Shown in pieces: positions 23,165-29,746 of a stretch of 35,798 bases of DNA. The position numbers and the translations under genes were made by a program. Source of the stretch: Acidobacteriota bacterium (GTDB lineage: Bacteria > Acidobacteriota > Terriglobia > Terriglobales > Acidobacteriaceae); the NCBI GenBank assembly GCA_028872955.1, contig JAGWNX010000035.1, forward strand, positions 1-35,798, written 5' to 3'. Under the pieces are notes generated by a model. That model made no database searches, was not told the DNA's origin, and saw nothing but the letters and a program-made list of their open reading frames with translations. Each line of letters begins with the position of its first letter. Position 1 is the stretch's first letter.

Positions 23165-23494
23165 GTACCTTGCCCTCTGCCGGAACGGTCCGGCATCCTC
23201 GTCCAACCTTCACGATTCTAGCAATCCTGCTGCCGAGTATGGCCCAAAGGGTCTCTACGTCGGGGGTGCGGGTCGCACTTCGGCCGGGAATCGTGTATAA
23301 AATTTTGAAATAAAGGGAATAATCTACCTAGGCACCGTAGCTGGGGCCGAACGTTGAACTCCGCTGGCTCTTTGGCCTGCGGCTTAACCCGGTTCCGCCC
23401 CGTCCGCGGACGTATGGTTCTCCTGCGCAGTGCACTTCGGCTGCGCTGCAAACGCAGCACATTTGTGGAAGCAAAGGAGTGATCTCTCCGCACT
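23165..23494. other. 330-base intergenic region between tRNA-Met and the LysR gene
   Basis: It contains the tRNA hairpin and an AT-rich block (about 23294-23332, including TATAAA and TTGAAA) that stands out in GC-rich surroundings and may hold the LysR promoter. There is also a GC-rich leader with a repeated GCACTTCGGC element (about 23275 and 23439). I support no gene here. Confidence 0.5.
23178..23195 (+). terminator. Short hairpin after the tRNA gene
   Basis: TGCCGGA, loop ACGG, TCCGGCA: seven pairs starting 13 bases after the CCA end. The following bases (TCCTCGTCC) are only moderately U-rich, so termination strength is uncertain. Confidence 0.4.
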
Positions 23495-24379
23495 ATGGAC
23501 TTTGAGCAACTCAATACCTTTCTGGAAGTCTGGCGCCAAAAGAGCTTCTCGCGGGCGGCGGAGAAGCTGCGCATCACGCAGCCGGCAGTCTCGGCGCAGA
23601 TTCGCTCGCTGGAGCGCGAGGTGGGTGATCGCCTGTTTGACCGTAAGGGAGGCAAGATCACCTTTACGGCGACGGGCCGCGTGTTTGAACCCTTTGCCGA
23701 GCATGTGCTGGATTGCCAGCGCCACCTGATGATGATGGTCGCCGAGCAGCACATCTCTCCGCGCGGCGAGATCGCCATCAGCGCGCAGGAGTCAACCAGC
23801 CTGTATGTGCTGCCGGATATCTTTGCGGAGTTCAAGCGGCGCTATCCGAAGGTTGCGCTCAAGATTATCCGTGCTGAGCGGGCGCGCACGCTGGAGGCTC
23901 TGCTGAGCCGCGAGATCGACTTTGGCGTCGTGTCGCTGCCCGTACGCGACGGTCGCTTCCGCGTGCATACGGTGCACAAGGACGAGGTGGTGCTGGCCGT
24001 TCCCAAGGGCCATGCCCTGCGGCAGATGGCCACTGTGACCGTCCGCGATATTGTGAAGTACTCGTTGCTGCTCCCGAAGCAGGGCCGCCAGCGCGAGCTG
24101 CTCTCCAACATCTTCCGCATGCATGACCTGCACCCCAAGACGGTGATGGAGGTGGAGAGCACGGAGCTGATGAAGCGGTTCATCATCGCTGGGCTGGGCA
24201 TCGGCTTCCTGCCCGGAGCCAACATTGCGCAGGAGCTGAAGTCTGGCGTGCTGGAGGTGGTGCCGCTGGAGTCGATCCGGATTTCGCGTGACCTGGGACT
24301 GGTGCACCTGAAGGAGAAGTCGCTGACGCGCGCCGCGCAGGCCTTCATGGAGATTGCGATCAACCAGGAAGAGGAGTAG
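23495..24379 (+). CDS. LysR-family transcriptional regulator
   Basis: A 294-residue regulator. The winged HTH occupies residues 1-60: LNTFLEVWRQKSFSRAAEKL, then RITQPAVSAQIRSLEREVGD and RLFDRKGGKITFTATGRV. The remaining 230 residues form the periplasmic-binding-protein-like effector domain, with ISAQESTSLYVLPDIFAEFK and DFGVVSLPVRDGRF in the first lobe and RFIIAGLGIGFLPGAN near the end. The effector cannot be predicted. No divergent target gene is next to it: upstream is the tRNA, downstream is the PII gene on the other strand. A bidirectional hairpin separates it from glnB. AAGGAG lies 15 bases upstream of the ATG, rather far. Confidence 0.93.
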   Translation: MDFEQLNTFLEVWRQKSFSRAAEKLRITQPAVSAQIRSLEREVGDRLFDRKGGKITFTATGRVFEPFAEHVLDCQRHLMMMVAEQHISPRGEIAISAQESTSLYVLPDIFAEFKRRYPKVALKIIRAERARTLEALLSREIDFGVVSLPVRDGRFRVHTVHKDEVVLAVPKGHALRQMATVTVRDIVKYSLLLPKQGRQRELLSNIFRMHDLHPKTVMEVESTELMKRFIIAGLGIGFLPGANIAQELKSGVLEVVPLESIRISRDLGLVHLKEKSLTRAAQAFMEIAINQEEE

Positions 24380-24401
24380 CAGGCAGTCGTCTGCAGCAAA
24401 A

Positions 24402-24427
24402 AACGGCTGCCCGGGTGGGCAGCCGTT
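24402..24427. terminator. Bidirectional terminator between LysR gene and glnB
   Basis: AACGGCTGCCC, loop GGGT, GGGCAGCCGTT: eleven pairs. On the minus strand a run of six T follows, ending the amtB-glnB transcript; on the plus strand TTCTGTTGT follows, a weaker U-tract for the LysR gene. Confidence 0.88.
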
Positions 24428-24448
24428 CTGTTGTGGGGCGAAGCAGAG

Positions 24449-24787
24449 TTACAGTGCGATCTCGCCGCGCTCCTGGTTGCGGATGCGGATGGCATCCTCA
24501 GCCTTGTACAGGAAGATCTTGCCGTCGCCGATCTTGCCGGTGGCAGCGTGCTTGATGATGGTGTCCACGATCGCCTCGACGCGGTCATCCTTGACGACCA
24601 TCTCCAGACGGATCTTGGGAATGAGTCCTACTTCGTACTCGCGTCCGCGGTAGGTCTCGGTGTGTCCCTTCTGGCGGCCATGCCCGCGCGCCTCGGAGAC
24701 GGTCATGCCTTCGACGCCAAGCTCGGCCAGGGCTTCCTTTACTGCCTCAAACCGGTTGGGCCGTACAATCGCCTCTACCTTCGTCAT
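24449..24787 (-). CDS. glnB: Nitrogen regulatory protein PII
   Basis: Trimeric signal protein of 112 residues that senses ATP/ADP and 2-oxoglutarate and controls AmtB, GlnE or NtrB. Visible: MTKVEAIVRPNRFEAVKEAL, GMTVSEARGHGRQKG, the T-loop TETYRGREYEVGLIPKIRLE with uridylylation Tyr exactly at residue 51, the B-loop KHAATGKIGDGKIFLYKAED and the C-terminal RIRNQERGEIAL. It lies downstream of amtB and is probably cotranscribed, the reverse of the common glnK-amtB order. By context it is GlnK-like; sequence does not separate GlnB from GlnK. GAGG is eight bases upstream of the ATG. Confidence 0.95.
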   Translation of the reverse strand: MTKVEAIVRPNRFEAVKEALAELGVEGMTVSEARGHGRQKGHTETYRGREYEVGLIPKIRLEMVVKDDRVEAIVDTIIKHAATGKIGDGKIFLYKAEDAIRIRNQERGEIAL

Positions 24788-24816
24788 GTTTTTCCTCGCA
24801 ATCTCTTGGGGTTTGG

Positions 24817-24841
24817 GCCGGGAGTGATGCTCACTCCCGGC
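24817..24841 (-). other. Long hairpin in the amtB-glnB spacer
   Basis: GCCGGGAGTGA, three-base loop, TCACTCCCGGC: eleven perfect pairs, with no U-tract on the minus strand. It may protect the 3' end of amtB mRNA or attenuate read-through, giving different levels of AmtB and PII. Confidence 0.6.
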
Positions 24842-24904
24842 ACAGATCCGTATCGCTGTCGTTTCCTAGGATACGAGCAGGCGCATCCAGTATGCCAGTT
24901 TCCC

Positions 24905-26482
24905 TTACCGCAGGCCGACGGTCTCGGTCGGGGCACCAGCAGGGGCACCGAGCGACGAGATGACGTACTCCGGATAGGCCGAGATGCCATGCTCATGCAG
25001 GTCGAGGCCGTAGAGCTCGCCCTCCTCCGAGACACGCAGCGTGCCCGTCAGGTTGACAAGGTACATCAACAGCAGCGAGATAGCGAAGGTGGAGACGGTG
25101 ATGATGACGTTGCCGATGATCTGCGCCTTGAGCAGGCCGAACCCGCCGCCGTAGAACAGACCCTTCAGCGGAGCCGAGTTGTCTGCACCCAGCGGGCCGG
25201 TCGCGCCGTACTTGCCGACGGCGAACAGACCCAGCGACCACGTTCCCCAGATGCCGCAGAGGCCGTGTACCGGGACGGCACCGATCGGATCGTCGATGCG
25301 CAGGTACTCCAGCAGCTCGACACCGGCGACTACGACGACGCCAGCGATGGCACCCAGAATGATGGAGCCGGTGGGGCTGACCCAGTAGCACGGGCAGGTG
25401 ATGGCCACCAGACCGGCCAGGAAGCCGTTCACGGTAAAGCTGACGTCCCACTTCTTCGACATGAAGTAGGCAACGAACATGGCGGAGAGGCCACCGGCGC
25501 AGGCGGCCAGCGTGGTGTTGGCCGAGATGCGGCCGATGCCCTCAAAGTCCATGGCCGAGAGCGTGGAGCCGGGGTTGAAGCCGTACCAGCCGAACCAGAG
25601 CAGCAGACCGCCGGAGGCCGCGATGGTCAGGTCGTGCGGCAGCATGGGGCCACCGCCGTCGCGCTTGAACTTGCGGCCCAGGCGCGGTCCTAGAACGATG
25701 GAGCCAGCCAGCGCCACCATGCCGCCGATGGTGTGCACCACGGTGGACCCGGCAAAGTCGTGGAAGCTGTTGCCGAGGGTGGGCAGGAAGTAGCCGGGGC
25801 TGCCCATCAGCGCCAGGAAGCCGTCCGGACCCCAGGCCCAGTGACCGATGATCGGGTAGATGAAGCCGGAGACGCCGACGCTGTACAGCAGGTCGCCGAC
25901 GAAGCCGGTGCGGCCGATCATGGCACCGGAGGTGATGGTGGAGCAGGTGTCCGCAAAGGCGAACTGGAAGATCCAGAAGGCCAGGAAGGCGACGCCGGAG
26001 CTCTCATAGGTGGACGGCGCATCCTTCAGGAAGAACCAGTGGTATCCGATGAAGCCGTTGCCGTGGCTGAACATGAAGGCGAAGCCAACGGCGTAGAAGA
26101 GCAGACCGCAGAGACAGGTGTCGACGATGCACTCCATCAGCACGTTGACCGTCTCGCGGGAGCGGCAGAAGCCTGCCTCCAGCATGGTGAAGCCAACCTG
26201 CATTCCGAAGACCAGGAAGGCGGCGACCAGAGTCCATGTGGTGTTGACCGGGTTGACGATGTCCGCAGCCTTGACGGCGGGTGCATCGGCGGCCAGCACG
26301 TTGGTCAGGCACGGCTTGATGACCAGTGCCGCGATGGCGAGCACAGCCGCCACACCGAGCAGCTTGCCTGCCCATAGCACGGCGCCGTAGCGGCGCCACT
26401 CACGATCTTTGAGACGTACTCCCAGGCGGCGAAGCTTGTCAGAAAATGAAAGCGATACAGCGTTGCGTTTGCTTCGAGGCAT
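24905..26482 (-). CDS. amtB: Ammonium transporter
   Basis: Inner-membrane ammonium channel of 525 residues, longer than the roughly 400-430 of E. coli AmtB because of its N-terminus. Basic residues 1-35 (PRSKRNAVSLSFSDKLRRLG and on) are followed by a hydrophobic segment (WAGKLLGVAAVLAIAALVI), perhaps a cleaved signal, and then the Amt core. Core signs: FGMQVGFTMLEAGFCRSRET, FWIFQFAFADTCSTITSGAM, pore His in DFAGSTVVHTIGGM, GFNPGSTLS, and the second pore His in AVPVHGLCGIWGTWSLG. The tail ends YPEYVISSLGAPAGAPTETV, without an obvious regulatory domain. ATG 26482 has AGGAG seven bases upstream. glnB follows 117 bases later, so PII-controlled blocking of AmtB is expected. Confidence 0.95.
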   Translation of the reverse strand: MPRSKRNAVSLSFSDKLRRLGVRLKDREWRRYGAVLWAGKLLGVAAVLAIAALVIKPCLTNVLAADAPAVKAADIVNPVNTTWTLVAAFLVFGMQVGFTMLEAGFCRSRETVNVLMECIVDTCLCGLLFYAVGFAFMFSHGNGFIGYHWFFLKDAPSTYESSGVAFLAFWIFQFAFADTCSTITSGAMIGRTGFVGDLLYSVGVSGFIYPIIGHWAWGPDGFLALMGSPGYFLPTLGNSFHDFAGSTVVHTIGGMVALAGSIVLGPRLGRKFKRDGGGPMLPHDLTIAASGGLLLWFGWYGFNPGSTLSAMDFEGIGRISANTTLAACAGGLSAMFVAYFMSKKWDVSFTVNGFLAGLVAITCPCYWVSPTGSIILGAIAGVVVVAGVELLEYLRIDDPIGAVPVHGLCGIWGTWSLGLFAVGKYGATGPLGADNSAPLKGLFYGGGFGLLKAQIIGNVIITVSTFAISLLLMYLVNLTGTLRVSEEGELYGLDLHEHGISAYPEYVISSLGAPAGAPTETVGLR

Positions 26483-27014
26483 GCAGGCACTCCTTAGTCT
26501 TGGTAATGAGTCGTCGGGATGTGAACGGATCCCAGCAGCTACCGTGGCGCGGATAGCTGCACGTCTGCGAGGTCGCACCGGGTAGGGTGCAACGCCTGCG
26601 GATGGGATCACGTTGTGCTTTGTTATCCGTACCCTACACAGGCTTCTGGGGCGCTGCAAGCGAAAGTAGGCTTTACAACTTTTTTATATATTCCCCATCA
26701 GTTTTGTTTACCTGTGCGCGACGATTCGGCCCCGTGGAGACGGAGGAGCGGCCAGTGTCGCTATCTCAGAGCAGGCGACATAAAGAAACCATTAGGCCTG
26801 AAAAATTTATCGGCGCTATCGAATGCGTTGATACCGCGTGAATCGTGTGGAACTACCCCGGTCGCGATGCTATACACAAGTCACGCACTCATTTTGAAAC
26901 ACCCGAACGGGCCCAGGGGACTAGCCGCAGGAAACGGCGAGCACTCATTACAGCCGTACTGCGCCCCGGACCCAACTACTTTGCTGTACATCACCGAAAG
27001 GAAATCAGACAAAG
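26483..27014. other. 532-base divergent regulatory region between amtB and the porin gene
   Basis: No gene can be supported here. It has an AT-rich block (about 26671-26705, CTTTACAACTTTTTTATATA) unlike the rest of the window and a dyad resembling a NtrC site (26572-26593). It also holds long untranslated leaders on both sides. Promoters for amtB and the porin must both lie in it. Confidence 0.55.
26572..26593. promoter_or_regulatory. NtrC-site-like dyad upstream of amtB
   Basis: GTCGCACC, six bases, GGTGCAAC: arms match at seven of eight positions. The core GCACC-N6-GGTGC resembles the enteric NtrC site GCACC-N5-GGTGC but with one extra base. It lies about 90 bases upstream of the amtB start. 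No sigma-54 promoter was found between them. Confidence 0.35.
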
Positions 27015-28244
27015 ATGCCAATTTTTCAGAATAAGACCGCATTTGTGAGGACGACGGCCAGCGTTCTCTTCAGCATCTGCGCCGCTGCAGCAGCCCAGTC
27101 CACACCGGCTTCCTCCTCCGCGACCGATGCGCCCGCGAAGCCGGCGGATACTACCGCCGCAGCCCCTGCACCTGCTCCAGCAGCGGCCCCAACCTGGAGT
27201 GTTGGTCCTATCGATTTCAGCGGCGTGGTTGACGGCTACTTTACCGGCAACTTCAACAATCCCACGAATGGCACCAATCAGCTCTACAACTTCAACCTGC
27301 AGCCTAATCAGTTCAGCCTGAACATGGCGAAGGTCACTCTGTCGCACAGTGCAGACCCGATCGGCTACCAGCTGGACCTTGGCTTCGGCAAGGCGTTTGA
27401 TCTGATTCACGCGTCGGAGCCTTCGGGTTCGTCGGGCTACCTGCGCAACATCGAGCAGGCGTACGTCTCCTGGAAGCCCACCAAGGGCAAGGGTTTCGAG
27501 GCGGACTTCGGCCAGTTCACCACCTCCGCCGGTGCTGAAGTGATCGAGACGATGAACAACTGGAACTACTCGCGCTCCATCCTGTTTGCGTGGGCGATTC
27601 CGTACTACCACACCGGCCTGCGCACCTCCATGCCGCTGACCAAGACCTTTACGGGTGGCGTGCAGGTGGTGAACGGCTGGAACAACACCGAGGACAACAA
27701 CACCGGCAAGACCATTGGCCTGACCGGCGCGCTGACCAAGCCCAAGTACACCTGGAACCTGAACTACTACACCGGGCCGGAGAACGCGGGTACGAACGTT
27801 GGCTTCCGCAACCTGATTGACACCACGCTGCTGCTGACCCCGAGCGGGAAGTTCAATATGTACCTGAACTACGACTACGGCCAGAACCGCAATGCCGTGG
27901 CGACAGAGAACCCCAGCGGCGGCACCACCTACACCAAGGGCAGCCTGGGCCACTGGCAGGGCGTTGCGGTTGCCGCACACTTCCAGGCATCGGCCAAGTC
28001 GGCCATCACCCCGCGCTTCGAGTACTTTGTCGATCCGCAGGGCTTCTCGACCGGCACGGCGCAAAAGCTGAACGAGTTCACCATCACCTACGAGTACAAG
28101 TGGGTGGAGGGTCTGCTGGCCCGCATCGAGTATCGGAATGATCACTCGAACGTAGCCTTCTTCCAGAAGAATGCGACCGGCACGTCGCAGAACCAGTCCA
28201 CGCTGACGCTGGGCATGGTGGCCTTCTTCGGACCGAAGCGCTAA
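27015..28244 (+). CDS. Outer-membrane beta-barrel porin (BBP2/OmpL-like)
   Basis: A 409-residue exported protein. The signal peptide (FVRTTASVLFSICAAAAAQS) is followed by a 40-residue Ala/Pro/Thr-rich linker. A barrel of alternating aromatic-rich strands comes next: FSGVVDGYFTGNFNNP, YQLDLGFGKAFDLIH, IEQAYVSWKPTKGKGFEADF, FTGGVQVVNGWNNTEDNN, KYTWNLNYYTGPEN and FNMYLNYDYGQNRN. The last strands are LLARIEYRNDHSN and STLTLGMVAFFGPKR. The segment FGQFTTSAGAEVIETMNNWN and RSILFAWAIPYYHTGLR is characteristic of the BBP2-type porins of Acidobacteriota and Planctomycetota. It ends in KR rather than Phe. It is divergent from amtB, so uptake of ammonium or a small nitrogen compound across the outer membrane is a reasonable but unproven role. 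Confidence 0.85.
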   Translation: MPIFQNKTAFVRTTASVLFSICAAAAAQSTPASSSATDAPAKPADTTAAAPAPAPAAAPTWSVGPIDFSGVVDGYFTGNFNNPTNGTNQLYNFNLQPNQFSLNMAKVTLSHSADPIGYQLDLGFGKAFDLIHASEPSGSSGYLRNIEQAYVSWKPTKGKGFEADFGQFTTSAGAEVIETMNNWNYSRSILFAWAIPYYHTGLRTSMPLTKTFTGGVQVVNGWNNTEDNNTGKTIGLTGALTKPKYTWNLNYYTGPENAGTNVGFRNLIDTTLLLTPSGKFNMYLNYDYGQNRNAVATENPSGGTTYTKGSLGHWQGVAVAAHFQASAKSAITPRFEYFVDPQGFSTGTAQKLNEFTITYEYKWVEGLLARIEYRNDHSNVAFFQKNATGTSQNQSTLTLGMVAFFGPKR

Positions 28245-28291
28245 TCGGATAGACCGGGCTGCCAGTGCAGCGGCCCGGCGCTTGACTCTGC

Positions 28292-28318
28292 GAGGCCGGC
28301 ATCTTGCCGGCCTCATTT
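28292..28318 (+). terminator. Intrinsic terminator after the porin gene
   Basis: GAGGCCGGC, loop ATCTT, GCCGGCCTC, then ATTTTCTTG: nine pairs with a moderate U-tract, about 50 bases after the stop. Confidence 0.8.
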
Positions 28319-28462
28319 TCTTGCTATCAGGGCATTTACGTGCCGCTCCACCAAAGTCGTAATCCGGCTCCGGATGCCGGCTGCGGCCGCAAGAGTATCA
28401 TTATGGCTACAGCGTGCGTCTAACTGCTGATGAGTAGCGCCGCGCGGAGACCCACTCGAACC

Positions 28463-29692
28463 ATGCCCAAGCTTTCCAAGATTCTGCTGCTTACTACCTC
28501 AGTCCTCTTCGTCCTGGCAATCTTTCTCGGGGTCAACTCGAGCGGCGTCAGTGCGGCGTCTGAAGAGGACAATGCCTATCGGCAGATCAATGTGTACAGC
28601 GAGGTTCTCCGCCACATCCAGAGCGACTATGTGGTGGACCCAAACATCAGCAAGGTGACCAACGGTGCGCTGCGTGGTCTGCTGGAGTCACTGGACGCGG
28701 ACTCCAGCTACCTGACCCCGGACGAGTACAAGCTGTACAAGGCAGGGCAAGCCGGCAAGGCACAGGTTGGGCTGAGCGTCTCCAAGCGCTTTGGCTATGC
28801 CACGGTGGTAACGGTCTTTCCGGGCAGCCCGGCAGACAAGGCCGGCCTGGCCGATGGCGACATTATTGAGGCAGTCGGCAGCCAGGATACGCGTGAGCTC
28901 TCGCTGGCGATGATCGATTTCCTGCTGGCCGGGGAGCCGGGTTCCACCCTGACGCTCTCGGTGGTGCGTCCGCGCAAGGCGACTCCAGACAAGATTGTGA
29001 TGACCCGCGTGTTGCCCAGTGCGCCCCCGGTGATTGAGACCATGCTGGAGAATGGTTCCATTCTGGAGCTGCGTCCGCTGACGCTGGATCATGAGCACGT
29101 GCAGCAGATGGAGCAGAAGTTGAAGGCTGCCTCGCGGAGCGGCAACAAGAAGGTGATTCTGGATCTGCGCGATGTGGCCGTGGGCGATATGTCCGAGGCG
29201 GTGCGCGCGGCTAACTTCTTCCTGGCCAGCGGCACCATCGCCGCACTGGAGGGGCAGAAGGTTGCGCGGCAGACGTTTACTGCCGAGGCCTCGAAGGCCA
29301 TTGATACCACCGGGCCGATCGTGGTGTTGACCAATCGCGGCACAGCGGGCCCGGGCGAGCTGCTGGCTGCGGCGCTGCAGGACAATCACCGTGCGGAACT
29401 GGTGGGAGAGAAGACCTTTGGCGAGGGCACGCAGCAGCGGACCTTTGATCTGCCGGACGGCAGCGCGCTGATTCTCTCGGTCGCCAAGTACGAGTCGCCT
29501 GCAGGCAAGAAGTTTGAGGACGAAGGGGTCACGCCCTCGGTGCTGGTGGCCTCCACCCCTGAGGACGCCGACGCTGCCGATGACGACGATAGCGCCGCTA
29601 CCACGGCAGCCGCACCCGCCGCTAAGCCGACCGTGACGGTGGATGAGCAGTTGAACAAGGCGCTCGATATTCTGCGCAGCAAGCCCGCGTAG
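28463..29692 (+). CDS. S41/CtpA-like PDZ protein with both catalytic residues replaced
   Basis: A 409-residue membrane-anchored or exported protein with the carboxyl-terminal processing protease architecture. It has a signal/anchor helix (LLLTTSVLFVLAIFLGVNSS), a helical region IQSDYVVDP...LLESLDADSSYL, and a PDZ domain (GLSVSKRFGYATVVTVFPGS, KAGLADGDIIEAV). The S41 core is LDLRDVAVGDMSEAVRAANF, IVVLTNRGTAGPGELLAAAL and VGEKTFGEGTQQ. In CtpA/Prc the nucleophile is the Ser of (S/T)A-S-A-S-E and the Lys is in FGKG, 25 residues later. Here these are Gly296 (TAGPGE) and Glu321 (FGEG), with the later Gln kept. It should be catalytically dead, perhaps a binding scaffold. ATG 28463 begins the family-like MPKLSKILLL; ATG 28430 is also possible. 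The PBP gene follows. Confidence 0.85.
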   Translation: MPKLSKILLLTTSVLFVLAIFLGVNSSGVSAASEEDNAYRQINVYSEVLRHIQSDYVVDPNISKVTNGALRGLLESLDADSSYLTPDEYKLYKAGQAGKAQVGLSVSKRFGYATVVTVFPGSPADKAGLADGDIIEAVGSQDTRELSLAMIDFLLAGEPGSTLTLSVVRPRKATPDKIVMTRVLPSAPPVIETMLENGSILELRPLTLDHEHVQQMEQKLKAASRSGNKKVILDLRDVAVGDMSEAVRAANFFLASGTIAALEGQKVARQTFTAEASKAIDTTGPIVVLTNRGTAGPGELLAAALQDNHRAELVGEKTFGEGTQQRTFDLPDGSALILSVAKYESPAGKKFEDEGVTPSVLVASTPEDADAADDDDSAATTAAAPAAKPTVTVDEQLNKALDILRSKPA

Positions 29693-29733
29693 GCAGACGG
29701 CGGAGCGATCTGCTCGGGTGGCTGGCGCCGTGC

Positions 29734-29739
29734 TATCGT
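29734..29739 (+). promoter_or_regulatory. Candidate -10 box (TATCGT) of the PBP1A gene
   Basis: TATCGT, seven bases, then GTG 29747: the same box and spacing as in front of the YycJ-like gene. It supports the GTG at 29747 over 29738, which overlaps the box. Confidence 0.4.
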
Positions 29740-29746
29740 GAGGGCT

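Noticed and set aside
26646-26661. GG-N10-GC spacing resembling a sigma-54 promoter for the porin
   Set aside because: Only the invariant dinucleotides match; the -12 element reads AAGC instead of TTGC, so chance is likely.
26587-27034. Small open frames in the amtB-porin intergenic region
   Set aside because: No ribosome site, no motif and mixed composition; the region is better explained as divergent regulatory DNA.
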